A stretch of 64,000 nt of DNA from Halopiger djelfimassiliensis (GCF_000455365.1 NZ_HG315685.1:644461-708460), one strand, 5' to 3'. Positions 42,195 to 51,529 are shown, counted from the first letter of the stretch. Notes: generated by a model from the sequence alone, not told the origin. Program-made: numbers and translations.

Positions 42195-43190
42195 GTGGTC
42201 AGTAAGGACGGTATCGGTCGACTCGCAGTTGGGACGCTGGCCGTCGCCGCGGTCGTGATCGCTGGCGTCGCGGTGTTTGTCGTCTATCCGGAGACCCTGA
42301 CGGATCTGTTCGGCGTCGTGTTCGCGCTGGGTGCGGCGCTCGTCGGGCTGAAGATCGCCGGCACCGTCGCAACGTCGTTGTTTCCCGGCTACGACGTCGC
42401 TGAAGTCGCCGTCGAAGGGCCGATCACTCGCGACGGCAGCGGCGGTCCGCTTCCCTCGAGTCCGCGCGCGACGCCGGCCGACGACATCGTCGACGAGATC
42501 GACCGCGCCGACGCGGACGACAGCGTCGACGCGCTGTTGTTGAAACTGAACACGCCCGGCGGCGAGGTCGTCCCGAGCGACGACATCCGGCTGGCCGCCG
42601 AGCGGTTCGACGGCCCGACGATCGCGTACACGACCGACGTCTGTGCGAGTGGAGGCTACTGGATCGCAAGCGGCTGTGACGAACTCTGGGCTCGAGAGGG
42701 GAGCATCGTCGGTTCCATCGGCGTCATCGGCTCGCGGGTGAACGCGAGCGAACTCGCCGAGAAGGTCGGCCTCTCCTACGAACGGTTCGCCGCGGGCGAG
42801 TACAAGGACGCCGGCACGCCGCTGAAGGAACTCGAGGAGGACGAACGGGAGTACCTCCAGGGGTTGATCGACGATTACTACGAGACGTTCGTCGAGCGGG
42901 TCAGTGACGGCCGCGATCTGGAAACGGAGTTCGTTCGCGACACCGAAGCCCGGATCTACCTCGGCGAGCAGGCCCACGAGATGGGCCTCGTCGATGAACT
43001 CGGCACCCGTCGTGAACTCGAGGACGAACTGGCCGACCGCCTCGAGACCGATGCGGTGACCGTCGAGGAGTTCGAGCCCCAGCGGCCGCTGATGTCCCGC
43101 GTCGGTGCGGGTGCCCAGCGGGTGGCGTACGCGTTCGGGGCCGGCATCGCCGGTCTCGGGCAAGACCGCGGTTTCCGGTTGCGGAGTTGA
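42195..43190 (+). CDS. sppA: signal peptide peptidase SppA
   Basis: A 331-aa Ser/Lys membrane protease (ClpP-like fold). Two N-terminal hydrophobic segments (9-30, 38-60) anchor it. The dyad is S152 in VCASGGYWIAS and K204 in AGEYKDAGT. The 52-residue spacing equals that of Bacillus SppA. It degrades cleaved signal peptides in the membrane. The GTG at 42195 is chosen because GAGGTGG lies 5-6 nt before it; a GTG at 42186 is also in frame. Confidence 0.9.
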   Translation: MVSKDGIGRLAVGTLAVAAVVIAGVAVFVVYPETLTDLFGVVFALGAALVGLKIAGTVATSLFPGYDVAEVAVEGPITRDGSGGPLPSSPRATPADDIVDEIDRADADDSVDALLLKLNTPGGEVVPSDDIRLAAERFDGPTIAYTTDVCASGGYWIASGCDELWAREGSIVGSIGVIGSRVNASELAEKVGLSYERFAAGEYKDAGTPLKELEEDEREYLQGLIDDYYETFVERVSDGRDLETEFVRDTEARIYLGEQAHEMGLVDELGTRRELEDELADRLETDAVTVEEFEPQRPLMSRVGAGAQRVAYAFGAGIAGLGQDRGFRLRS

Positions 43191-43236
43191 CGCCGCTTGG
43201 GGCTCGATCCGGAACGATGCGAAAACGGTATATTGA

Positions 43237-43252
43237 TTTAGGCCAGCCTAAA
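43237..43252. promoter_or_regulatory. DtxR-type iron operator
   Basis: TTTAGGCCAGCCTAAA is a near-perfect palindrome (arms TTTAGGC/GCCTAAA) directly before the start of the iron-siderophore binding gene (ATG 43256). It matches the TTAGG-N-CCTAA type sites bound by haloarchaeal DtxR-family regulators (Idr/SirR). A TATA-like sequence (ggtatattg, about 43228-43236) lies upstream. Binding here would block transcription when iron is sufficient. Confidence 0.75.
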
Positions 43253-43255
43253 ACC

Positions 43256-44440
43256 ATGGCTAGCAACGCTGTACACCAGGCAGTGCCGACGAGACGCGAC
43301 TATCTCAAAGGCGGCGGAACGGTCGTCGGCGGGGGGTTACTCGCCGGCTGTATCGCCGAGCCGAACGGCTCCGCGGACGACGGGGCGACGACCGGCACCG
43401 GTGGCTCGTACACGGTTTCGATGGCCCCGATGGGTGAGGTCGAGTTCGATTCCGTCCCCGAGAGCGTGTTCACGCGGCTCACCCACCACGCCGGGATGGC
43501 GTTCGCGCTCGGCCGCGGTGAACAGGTCAACGCAATGCACGCCCCGGGGTACTACGACGCGCTCTGGAACCAGTTTACGCCGCGTCTCGACGGGGTGACC
43601 CTCGACTGGAGCGACTGCGAACCCTCGTGGGAGGTGAGCAAGGAACAACTCTACGAACTGGACAGCGACGTCCATCTGGCTGATCCGGCCAGTGTCGCCG
43701 CCCTTGACGGCTGGTCCGAGTCCGACCTCGAGGAGGTCGGTCAGTACCTCGGGCCGTGGTTCGGGAACAAGTTCAGCGACAGACACGAGACGCCACCGTC
43801 CGGGTGGGCCGACGACTACCGGTACTACTCACTGTGGGAACTGTTCGAACGTGTTGCGCGCGTGTTCCGGGAGCAAGATCGCTACCGGACGCTGGCGGCG
43901 ATCCGCGAGCGACTACTCGAGTGGTTCGACGCGGAGTTGCCGGCGGTCGAAGCGCGACCGACGGCGGTGATGCTCGGGCTGAGCGACCTCGACACTATCT
44001 ACGCGTACACGCTCTCTAACCCCGGATTCCTGACGGCACACACGCGCCCGCTCGGGCCGGTCGGTGCGCTCGGTGACGACGTCAAGTCGGGTGCCGTCAT
44101 CGACTTCGAGCGGCTACTGGACGCCGATCCGGACGTCATCTTCGTCCTCGGAGGGCTGCATCCGGAGACGGACATGGTCGACATCCGTACTCGGCTCGAA
44201 GACCACGCCGTGGCCCGGGAGCTATCCGCGGTCCAGAACGGACGCGTATACCCACAGGGCGCACGCTATCAGGGACCGATACTGAACCTCTTCCAGCTCG
44301 AGATGACGGCGAAACAACTGTATCCCGATCGATTCGGCGAGTGGCCGACGTATACGACCGGACCGTACCCCGAGATCCCCGGGGACGAACAGTTGTTCGA
44401 CCGCCAACGGGTCGCCGACTGTATCACGGGGAACGACTGA
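43256..44440 (+). CDS. iron-siderophore ABC transporter substrate-binding lipoprotein
   Basis: A 394-aa periplasmic binding protein of the FecB/BtuF type (PF01497). A Tat signal (RRDYLKGGG, R13-R14) leads to a lipobox LLAGC with C32 as the lipidated residue, so it is exported folded and anchored outside the cell. The segments VPESVFTRLTHHAGM and the later LLDADPDVIFVLGG are typical of the cluster. The start is ATG 43256 just after an iron-type palindrome. The permease and ATPase partners are not adjacent. Confidence 0.87.
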   Translation: MASNAVHQAVPTRRDYLKGGGTVVGGGLLAGCIAEPNGSADDGATTGTGGSYTVSMAPMGEVEFDSVPESVFTRLTHHAGMAFALGRGEQVNAMHAPGYYDALWNQFTPRLDGVTLDWSDCEPSWEVSKEQLYELDSDVHLADPASVAALDGWSESDLEEVGQYLGPWFGNKFSDRHETPPSGWADDYRYYSLWELFERVARVFREQDRYRTLAAIRERLLEWFDAELPAVEARPTAVMLGLSDLDTIYAYTLSNPGFLTAHTRPLGPVGALGDDVKSGAVIDFERLLDADPDVIFVLGGLHPETDMVDIRTRLEDHAVARELSAVQNGRVYPQGARYQGPILNLFQLEMTAKQLYPDRFGEWPTYTTGPYPEIPGDEQLFDRQRVADCITGND

Positions 44441-44515
44441 GCCGGTCGTCCTCCGTCTGCCGCCGTTTCCGAGAGAGTAAGTGGTTTTATCGTTGTACGG
44501 GATCGAACGGATACC

Positions 44516-45823
44516 GTGACAACGCTGGTCGTCTGTCTCGACCGGACCGACGACGTCGGTCGAAAGACCGGACTGCAGTCGCCCGTCGTCGGCTGGGAGG
44601 CAGTTCGCGCGCTCGTGACCGACGTCGGGCTCGCGGATCCCGAGGACTCGGGCGTCAATACGCTGCTCGAGGGGCTGCGGGTCGCACAGGACCTCCGCGA
44701 CGAGAACGAGGAAGCCGTCGTCGCGGTCGTCTCCGGCGACCGTGAGTCGATGGTCTCGGCCGACAGGGCGGTCGCTCGACAGCTGGACGATCTCATTGCG
44801 GAGCACGATCCGGAGTCGGCGATCGTCGTCATCGACAGCGCCGAGGACGAACGGCTGGTCCCTATCGTCGAGAGTCGCGTGCGGGTCGATTCGGTCGATC
44901 GCGTCGTCGTTCGACAGGCCCGCGACATCGAATCGACGTACTACCTCCTCAAACAGTTCCTCGCCGACGAGGAGCTTCGACAGACGGTTCTGGTACCGCT
45001 CGGCCTGACGCTGCTGGTCTTTCCGATTCTCGCGATGCGTATCGGGGCCGCGGAAGGTGCGGCCGCGATTACGACCGTCATCGGGTTGTTCTTGCTCTAC
45101 AAGGGGTTCAGCATCGACGAGATCGTCACCGGACTCGCCCGCCGGACCCGCGAGTCGCTGTACTCGGGACAGGTTTCTGTCGTCACCTACGTCGTCGCCG
45201 CCGGCCTCACGCTGGTCGGTCTCTTTGCCGGTGGGCTCGGCGTCTCGAACCTCGACGACCCCGCGGGCGTGGTGATCCCGACGATGCAGTTCGTGTTCAA
45301 CAGCGTCCCCTGGTTCGCGATGGCCGCGCTCACCGCCAGCGCCGGCCGACTGCTCGACGAAGCGATCGGCGAGGACCCGGTTCGAAGCTCCTATCTCAAC
45401 CTGCCGTTTATCGTCGTCGCGGTCGGGCTGGTGATCCGCGGGTTCGCCGCGTATTTCCTCGAGCAACAGGGCGTGATCGACCCGCTGGTGGTTCCGACAC
45501 GCGTCCTCGGGCCACTTCCGACCGAGGGGATTACCGTGGCCACTGGTGAACGGCTGGCGTTGTACGTCGTCAGCGCGATCGTGATCAGTCTCGTCGGCGC
45601 ACGGATCGCGGCGACGGTCGCCACGACGGGAGACGACACGGAGCCAGTCGACGGCGGGGAGGAAAGCGGCTCCGGACCGGAATCGGAGATCACTGACGGC
45701 GGCCCGGAGACGAGCGGTAATCGCTCGAGCGATTCGACTCCGGAGCGCGACGACGCGGACGGAACCCACGAGTCGACGTCGCCGCTCGAGTCCGACACGG
45801 CACCGTCGGAGTCGACCCGATGA
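44516..45823 (+). CDS. DUF373 family membrane protein
   Basis: A 435-aa protein. The first 150 residues form a soluble Rossmann-like part (LVVCLDRTDDVGRKTGL). About six membrane spans follow (155-375), and the tail after 385 is a disordered, acidic Ser/Thr/Glu region. The archaeal family DUF373 has no assigned role. The start is GTG at 44516. It lies 45 bp upstream of dph6 on the same strand and may share a transcript. Confidence 0.85.
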   Translation: MTTLVVCLDRTDDVGRKTGLQSPVVGWEAVRALVTDVGLADPEDSGVNTLLEGLRVAQDLRDENEEAVVAVVSGDRESMVSADRAVARQLDDLIAEHDPESAIVVIDSAEDERLVPIVESRVRVDSVDRVVVRQARDIESTYYLLKQFLADEELRQTVLVPLGLTLLVFPILAMRIGAAEGAAAITTVIGLFLLYKGFSIDEIVTGLARRTRESLYSGQVSVVTYVVAAGLTLVGLFAGGLGVSNLDDPAGVVIPTMQFVFNSVPWFAMAALTASAGRLLDEAIGEDPVRSSYLNLPFIVVAVGLVIRGFAAYFLEQQGVIDPLVVPTRVLGPLPTEGITVATGERLALYVVSAIVISLVGARIAATVATTGDDTEPVDGGEESGSGPESEITDGGPETSGNRSSDSTPERDDADGTHESTSPLESDTAPSESTR

Positions 45824-45868
45824 GCGCGAACTCGTCACGCATTTACTCCCGTACGCCCTGCTCACACT

Positions 45869-46594
45869 ATGAGCGACGCAGACGGCGCGTGGGTGAGTCT
45901 CTTTTCAGGCGGGAAAGACTCCGCGTGGGCGCTGTACCGGGCGCTGGAGGAGGGACTCGACGTGCGACGGCTCGTTACCGTCCATCCGACGGGCGACTCC
46001 TACATGTATCACGTTCCGGCGACGGATCTGGCGGCGCTGGCCGCCGAGAGTATCGGGATCGAACTGGTCGAGGTCGACCCCGGCGATCTCGAGGCGGAGG
46101 CGGCAGCCGATTCGTCGACACAGGGTGACGACGAACTCGAGCCGCTCGAGGCCGCGCTCGAATCCCTCGACCGACGGCTCGAGGGCGGGATCGCGGGCGT
46201 CACTGCGGGCGCGGTCGAAAGCGAGTACCAGACGAACCGCATCGAGGGTATGTGCGACCGGCTCGGCTGTGACCTGTTTGCACCCCTGTGGCAGGAAGAT
46301 CCCCGGGAACTCGCCGACGCGATGTTGACGGCCGGCTTCGAGATCGAGATCATTCAGGTCGCGGCACACGGCCTCGACGACTCCTGGCTGGGCCGGACGA
46401 TCGACCGCGAGGCGCTGGCCGATCTCGAGGCGCTACACGAGGAATACGGCGTCCACGTGCTGGGCGAAGGCGGCGAGTTCGAGACGCTGGTGATCGACGG
46501 CCCGCACATGGAACGACGACTCGACCTCGAGTACGAGACCGAGTGGGACGGAACGCGCGGTCGGGTACGGATTACGGACGCCCGCCTAGGGTAG
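45869..46594 (+). CDS. dph6: diphthine--ammonia ligase
   Basis: A 241-aa PP-loop ATPase. The nucleotide motif SGGKDS is at 13-18, and the segments GAVESEYQTNRIE, CDLFAPLWQEDP and GEGGEFETLVIDGP are hallmarks of the Dph6 family. It amidates diphthine to diphthamide on elongation factor 2. The archaeal version is single-domain. The gene follows DUF373 closely. Confidence 0.92.
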   Translation: MSDADGAWVSLFSGGKDSAWALYRALEEGLDVRRLVTVHPTGDSYMYHVPATDLAALAAESIGIELVEVDPGDLEAEAAADSSTQGDDELEPLEAALESLDRRLEGGIAGVTAGAVESEYQTNRIEGMCDRLGCDLFAPLWQEDPRELADAMLTAGFEIEIIQVAAHGLDDSWLGRTIDREALADLEALHEEYGVHVLGEGGEFETLVIDGPHMERRLDLEYETEWDGTRGRVRITDARLG

Positions 46595-46702
46595 TCCCTG
46601 TGCGGCACGGAACCCGGATTACGGACCTCGTGAGGCGCGGACAGCCGGGTTTCACTCGACGGCCGAAGCTCTTTGCGCCTCGCCGGCGTCGCCGCTGACG
46701 GG

Positions 46703-47170
46703 ATGATCGAAAGCGAACGCGACCTGTTCGTCCGGAAGCTTCGCGAACTCTATCACCTCGAGCGCGAACTCGAGGACCTCCAGACCGAACTGGCCGAGGC
46801 CGCGACCGACGAGGACCTCGAGGAGTTTTACATGGCTCACAGCGAGACCACGACCGAACAGATCGGCCGTCTCGAACCGATCTTCGACGCGGTCGAGGCC
46901 GACCCGGGGGAACTCGAGAGTGCCCCGCTTGCGGGGTTCCGGGAGGAGCGCGAGGCGCTCGTCGAGGACGTCCAGCAGCCGCCGCTTGGCGACCTCGTCG
47001 AAGCCGAACTCGGGCGTTCGATCGAGCGACTCGAACTCACGAAACTCGAGACGCTGCTGGAACTCGCCGATCGGATGCAGTTGCCCGACGAGATCGTCGA
47101 CCCGCTCGAGACCACCGAAGCGGAGGTCGAGACCGGACTCGAACGCGCCCGGGAACTGACCGAGATCTAG
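46703..47170 (+). CDS. ferritin-like DUF892 (YciE-type) protein
   Basis: A 155-aa four-helix protein starting MIESERDLFVRKLRELYHLE. Glutamates and histidines in E/H-rich helices (YHLERELEDL, YMAHSETTTEQIGRLEPIF) fit a di-iron ferritin-like fold of the YciE/YciF group, which is linked to stress. Metal ligands cannot be fixed from sequence. The stop overlaps by 4 nt the stop of the convergent HhH-GPD gene. Confidence 0.72.
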   Translation: MIESERDLFVRKLRELYHLERELEDLQTELAEAATDEDLEEFYMAHSETTTEQIGRLEPIFDAVEADPGELESAPLAGFREEREALVEDVQQPPLGDLVEAELGRSIERLELTKLETLLELADRMQLPDEIVDPLETTEAEVETGLERARELTEI

Positions 47171-47898
47171 TCCTCGCGGCCGCCTCCGGTGCCGTCCGCG
47201 AGCGAGCGATCGCGGTGTGTCGCAACGACGGCCTCGCGTTCGTCCGCGTCGGTGAACGTCCACCACGCGATCCGGTCGATCTCGAGCGGCCGGTACGCGG
47301 TGGTCAGCGACAGCCACTCACAGGAGGCGATCGTCCGCAGGGGCGTCGAGGTATCGAGCGGCGACGGCCCGAGGGCGGCGTCGATGGCCGTGATGAGACG
47401 CCGGACCTGTGGATCCGGTTTCACTGCATCGACGCCGGCGAGCTGTCGCAAGTACTGGAAGGTCGCAGGGCCGACGCCCGAAATGGCTCCGATCGGGTCC
47501 TCGGCGTACCGGTAGTGGTCGGCTTCGGCGGCCCACGCCCGTAACGCGGTGCGGTCCGCGGCTTCCGGGCGACTCGCAAGGATGGACGCCGCCTCGAGCA
47601 GGACGCGACGCTTCCGCCGGGCACCGAAGGCGGCGACGAGCGCGTCGTCTTCGAAGTCCAGCGCCGCGAGGCTCGCGAGCGAATCGACGCGGCCGGTGGA
47701 GACGAACGCGTCGTGAAAGCGCTCGACGGTCGACCTGATGCCGCCAAAGCGCTGTCCGGTCGTCGCGGCGGCGGCCTCGGCGAGGAGCAACACGGGGTCG
47801 TCACCGGTCCAGCGATCGGACTCAAGAAACCGCTTTGAGAGGGTCTCGTAAGGCGTGTCGTCGGCATAGCGGTCGAGGACCGCCTGGGCAGTCCCCAT
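47167..47898 (-). CDS. HhH-GPD superfamily DNA glycosylase-like protein
   Basis: A 243-aa alpha-helical protein. The helix-hairpin-helix GISGVGPATFQYL lies about 138-150, and the conserved Asp is D162 in KPDPQVRR. The Lys that makes bifunctional glycosylases (Nth, Ogg1) cut the backbone is Ala here (A145), and there is no Cys cluster for a [4Fe-4S] site. It may therefore be a monofunctional or non-catalytic member. The start is ATG 47898; ATG 47919 adds seven residues. Confidence 0.75.
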   Translation of the reverse strand: MGTAQAVLDRYADDTPYETLSKRFLESDRWTGDDPVLLLAEAAAATTGQRFGGIRSTVERFHDAFVSTGRVDSLASLAALDFEDDALVAAFGARRKRRVLLEAASILASRPEAADRTALRAWAAEADHYRYAEDPIGAISGVGPATFQYLRQLAGVDAVKPDPQVRRLITAIDAALGPSPLDTSTPLRTIASCEWLSLTTAYRPLEIDRIAWWTFTDADEREAVVATHRDRSLADGTGGGRED

Positions 47899-47955
47899 GG
47901 GTTCGTCGGAACGTATCACACGGGAACCCCATAGCTGTACCGCCCGATCCGACGG

Positions 47956-48324
47956 TCAGAACGGGAGCGAAAGCATGTGGACGATCAGGAGGATCATCGC
48001 GATCGCGCCGAGCAGGACGAACACCGCGTTCTCGAGGTCCGGATCCCCGGCTTCGATCGGCGTCGAACTCGGTTCAGGAGTGTATTCGTCGTCCTCGGGT
48101 TCGTCCGCCCCGTTTGCGCCGGAGAGATCGATCGGGATTCGCTCGTGGTAGCTCTCGTCGCTCCCCGAATCGGCTTCGCTCTGGACGGTTCTCGAGGGGG
48201 TTTCGACGTCGTAGTCGGAGTCGAACCCGTCGGCCGGCGTCGACGGCCCGGGACCGTCCGGATCCCGTGACGGCGGCGCTGGGTCGTCTTCGTCGCGTTC
48301 CGGCCCGGACGCATCGTCTGCCAT
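47956..48324 (-). CDS. tail-anchored acidic membrane protein
   Basis: A 122-aa protein. The first 95 residues are disordered, acidic and Pro/Ser-rich. A single C-terminal span (about 99-118) ends LSLPF. This is a tail-anchored topology with the N-terminus inside. I recall such haloarchaeal proteins under DUF7312 but this is unverified. It lies 57 bp upstream of the HhH-GPD gene on the same strand. The function is unknown. Confidence 0.65.
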   Translation of the reverse strand: MADDASGPERDEDDPAPPSRDPDGPGPSTPADGFDSDYDVETPSRTVQSEADSGSDESYHERIPIDLSGANGADEPEDDEYTPEPSSTPIEAGDPDLENAVFVLLGAIAMILLIVHMLSLPF

Positions 48325-48414
48325 ACGAACCCGTAGTGGGCCCGCGGTCAAAAACCCGCGGTCATTCGCGTCGACGCCCGGCCGTCGAGAACCACGGGCA
48401 GACGCGTTTCAGTC

Positions 48415-50172
48415 TCAGTCCCGATCGGTTCGGTCGCCGATGTGGCCACCGTAGACGACGCCGCGTTCGGCGTCGAGCGTCACGGTCGTATCGCCCTCGG
48501 TCTCGGAGACGTCCGCGCCGCTGATCATCGGGATGTCCATCTCACGGGCGACCAGCGCCGGGTAGCCGGTCATTCCACGCTGTGCGTACACGATCCCGCC
48601 GATCTTCTCGATGTCGCCGGTGAACTCCCCGTCGAAGTCGGCGGGGAGTGCGAGGATCGCTCCCTCCGGAACGTCCGCGAGGTCGCCGTCCGGAGCCCGG
48701 ACGAGCGGGCCGCTGCTACGCCCTTCGACGACGACTCGGCCCGTCGTCAGCGCTTCCGCAGCGACGTGGACTTTCAGCATGTTCGTCGTGTTCGCTCCCT
48801 CGAGCTCCGTCATCATGCCACAGAGGACGACGACGGTGTCCCCGCTTTCGGCGACCCCGGCCTCGAGGGCCGCCTGCACGGCCTTCTCGACGACGGCGTC
48901 GGCTCCCTGATTCGAGACCTGGGCATACAGCGGTGTGACGCCCCACGAAAGGGCGAGTTGGCGGCGGACCTCGTTGTTCGGCGTCGAGGCGACGACGGGA
49001 ACGCCGGGACGATACTTCGCGGTCTTCAGGGCGGTGTAACCGGACTCGGTCGCGGCTACGACAGCGTCAGCGCCGATGTCGCGGGCGAGAAACCGCGCCG
49101 AGCGGGCGAGGGCGTCCGTCCGTGCCTCGCCCGAGGCGGGTACCCGTTGCTCGAGCAGTTCGGCGTACTCCTCGGAGCGTTCGACTTCGCGGACGATGCT
49201 GTCCATCGCGTCGACGACGTCGACGGGGTGGTCACCGATGGCCGTCTCGGCCGAGAGCATCACGGCGTCGGTGCCGTCGAGGACGGCGTTTGCAACGTCC
49301 GATGCCTCCGCTCGCGTGGGGCGGCGAGCGTGAACCATCGAGTCGAGCATTTCCGTCGCCGTGATGACCGGGATCCCGGCCTCGCGGCAGTTCCTGATGA
49401 TCCGCTTTTGGATCATCGGGACGTCCTCCATCGGACACTCCACGCCGAGGTCTCCCCGTGCGACCATGATCCCGTAGGCGGCCTCGACGATCTCGTCGAG
49501 ATTGTCGACCGCACCGGCCCGTTCGATCTTTGCGACGATCGGGATCTCCGCGCCCAGATCCTCGAGCACTTCGCTGACCTCGTAGACGTCGTCGGCGTCC
49601 CGGACGAAACTCGCCGCGACGAAGTCGACGTCCTTCTCGGCGGCGAGTTCGAGGTCCCGTCTGTCCTTTTCGGTGACGATGTCGAGATCCAGATCGACGC
49701 CGGGGACGTTGACGCCCTTGCGGCCGCCCAGCTCGCCGCCGGTGTCGACTCGAGCACGGATCGTCTCCCCCTCGTGGGCCGTGACCGTCGTCTCGATCAG
49801 TCCGTCGTCGAGCAGGATGCGATCGCCGGGTTCGATGGCGTCGATCGACAGCGAGAGACCGACCGTCTCCGGCGTTACCTCGTCGCCTTCGACGAACCGG
49901 ATCTCGGAGCCGGTCTCGAGGTGTACCGTCTCCCCGTCGGGAAGCGGCGCGGTCCGGATCTCCGGCCCCTGCATGTCGAGCATCACGGCGACGGGTTCGT
50001 CCCGTTCCGCGTCGACGTCTCGGACCCGATCGATGAGGTCGGCGCGATCCTCGCGGCTTCCGTGGCTCGCGTTCAACCGCGCGACCGACATCCCGGCCGC
50101 GGCGAGTTCGCGGATCGTCCCCCGATCGTTCGACGCGGGACCCAGCGTACAGACGATCTTTGCGTTTCTCAT
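48415..50172 (-). CDS. pyk: pyruvate kinase with C-terminal PEP-utilising-like domain
   Basis: A 585-aa pyruvate kinase that makes ATP and pyruvate from PEP and ADP. The N-terminal substrate loop MRNAKIVCTLGPASN, the catalytic lysine region IVAKIERAGAVDN and the metal-binding segment ARGDLGVE are intact. Residues after about 490 form the extra C-terminal sequence known from Geobacillus and related bacteria, like the mobile domain of PEP synthase (IVYAQRGMTGYPALVAREM). The transfer histidine of that domain is missing (TGY instead of TSH). PEP synthase at 60866 runs the reverse direction. Confidence 0.95.
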   Translation of the reverse strand: MRNAKIVCTLGPASNDRGTIRELAAAGMSVARLNASHGSREDRADLIDRVRDVDAERDEPVAVMLDMQGPEIRTAPLPDGETVHLETGSEIRFVEGDEVTPETVGLSLSIDAIEPGDRILLDDGLIETTVTAHEGETIRARVDTGGELGGRKGVNVPGVDLDLDIVTEKDRRDLELAAEKDVDFVAASFVRDADDVYEVSEVLEDLGAEIPIVAKIERAGAVDNLDEIVEAAYGIMVARGDLGVECPMEDVPMIQKRIIRNCREAGIPVITATEMLDSMVHARRPTRAEASDVANAVLDGTDAVMLSAETAIGDHPVDVVDAMDSIVREVERSEEYAELLEQRVPASGEARTDALARSARFLARDIGADAVVAATESGYTALKTAKYRPGVPVVASTPNNEVRRQLALSWGVTPLYAQVSNQGADAVVEKAVQAALEAGVAESGDTVVVLCGMMTELEGANTTNMLKVHVAAEALTTGRVVVEGRSSGPLVRAPDGDLADVPEGAILALPADFDGEFTGDIEKIGGIVYAQRGMTGYPALVAREMDIPMISGADVSETEGDTTVTLDAERGVVYGGHIGDRTDRD

Positions 50173-50289
50173 ACCCCCAGATAGCGCGGGCACTACAAAA
50201 AAGATGGTTACTTTACTCGAAATTGAGTTTACATTCGTCCCGTCCTGTGCCACGCGAATCGTTTTCCGCTTTCCCATGGTTCGGTGTGT

Positions 50290-50577
50290 ATGCCCACGTA
50301 CGCATCGCTCATCCAACTCGAGGATCGGTCCGTCCAGAACGCACAGGAACTGGCGTCGATCTGGGGCGAGATCCGAACGGAGTTCGAACAGCACAACGCC
50401 ACGCTCGAGGACGCCTACGCCATCCTCGGGGAACACGATTTCCTCATCGTTTTCGAGGCGGCCGACCGCGAGGCGGGGTTCAAGTCCGCGCTGACGCTGC
50501 GTCGACACGGGCTCGAGGGGCAGACGATGGAGGTCATCGACACCGACGCCTTCTCGCAACTGGTCGACGAGATCTGA
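50290..50577 (+). CDS. GYD domain protein
   Basis: A 95-aa protein with the dimeric alpha+beta barrel GYD fold (PTYASLIQLEDRSVQN, LGEHDFLIVFEA). Family members have no agreed activity. The start is ATG 50290; GTG 50284 adds two residues. It is divergent from pyruvate kinase and converges on the ArsR-type gene with 1 bp between stops. Confidence 0.82.
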   Translation: MPTYASLIQLEDRSVQNAQELASIWGEIRTEFEQHNATLEDAYAILGEHDFLIVFEAADREAGFKSALTLRRHGLEGQTMEVIDTDAFSQLVDEI

Positions 50578-50578
50578 G

Positions 50579-51529
50579 TTATCCGTCGGCGTCGACGCGG
50601 TGGGTTTCGACGATTCGGACGGTATCGTCGACGAAGCATTCGAGCCGCTCCCCCTCGAGCTCGACGTCGAGACGCAGCCGTCGCGGGGTTTCGTCGACGA
50701 CGGTGACCGCCTCGTCGTCGACGAACGGGACGGTCCAGAACCGCCGTTCGGTAACATCGATGTCGTGCTCCCAGAACAGCGAGACGACTGCTGGATGCGT
50801 GAGCGCCACGGCACCGACGTGTGAGCCGCCCAGCGATCCGCATTCCGGACAGGTCGCGGTAAACGAGTGCGTCCAGTACCCCGCGTCCTCGTCCGCGAAC
50901 GATCGCTCGACCGTGGCGTGGCAGTACGGGCAGATTCCCCGGAGGATGCGGTCGATCGTGTGTCGCCACAGCGTCGAAACCACGTCGAGCAGCGCGTCCA
51001 GTTCCATCCCCCGGTCGACCGCGCCCGCGGGGCGAACGGCATGCGCGTACAGGGAAACGTCGTCCCGTCGGATCTCGACGACGCTGTCCTCGTACGTTGC
51101 GGTCAGTGGCTTCTCACCGGTTCCGGTATCGGTGTCCGCCGTCTCGGTCCCGTCCGCTCCCGCCTCGAGCGCGATGGGACCGAGCGATTCGTGTGATCGC
51201 CAGGCGTCGACATCGATCACCTTCGCGATCTCAAACCCCGCAAACGTCAGCCGATACCCGTTCCCGTCGTCTTCCCCGCCGTTCGGTGCGCGGTCGACGA
51301 ACCGTCCATCGAGCTGGCGCAGGTGATAGTTGAAGTTCCCCTTGTCCTCGATGCCGACCGCGTCGCGAAGCTCCGAGTACGAGAGCGATCCACCGCCGGT
51401 CGGTGACTGCCGTCCTCGTTCGTACAGCGCCCGCAGGATCTCGAGGCGCGTCCCGTTACCGAGTGCCTTGAACGGATCGGCGGGGCGTTCGAACGCGGTC
51501 CGATCGTCGGTTTGCTCCTGTTGTGTCAT
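50579..51529 (-). CDS. ArsR-type winged-helix regulator with zinc ribbon
   Basis: A 316-aa protein. The N-terminal winged helix (DPFKALGNGTRLEILRALYE, NFNYHLRQLDG) is ArsR-like. Two CxxC pairs (GICPYCHATV and ATCPECGSLG) follow in the middle, likely a zinc ribbon, then a beta-rich C-terminal part. It resembles the haloarchaeal DUF7351/DUF7347-containing regulators. The start is ATG 51529. It is divergent from the serine hydrolase gene, with 75 bp between, and could control it. Confidence 0.82.
   Translation of the reverse strand: MTQQEQTDDRTAFERPADPFKALGNGTRLEILRALYERGRQSPTGGGSLSYSELRDAVGIEDKGNFNYHLRQLDGRFVDRAPNGGEDDGNGYRLTFAGFEIAKVIDVDAWRSHESLGPIALEAGADGTETADTDTGTGEKPLTATYEDSVVEIRRDDVSLYAHAVRPAGAVDRGMELDALLDVVSTLWRHTIDRILRGICPYCHATVERSFADEDAGYWTHSFTATCPECGSLGGSHVGAVALTHPAVVSLFWEHDIDVTERRFWTVPFVDDEAVTVVDETPRRLRLDVELEGERLECFVDDTVRIVETHRVDADG

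Noticed and set aside
48442-50184. A 580-codon frame antisense to pyruvate kinase.
   Set aside because: Shadow frame; pyruvate kinase motifs are intact on the other strand.
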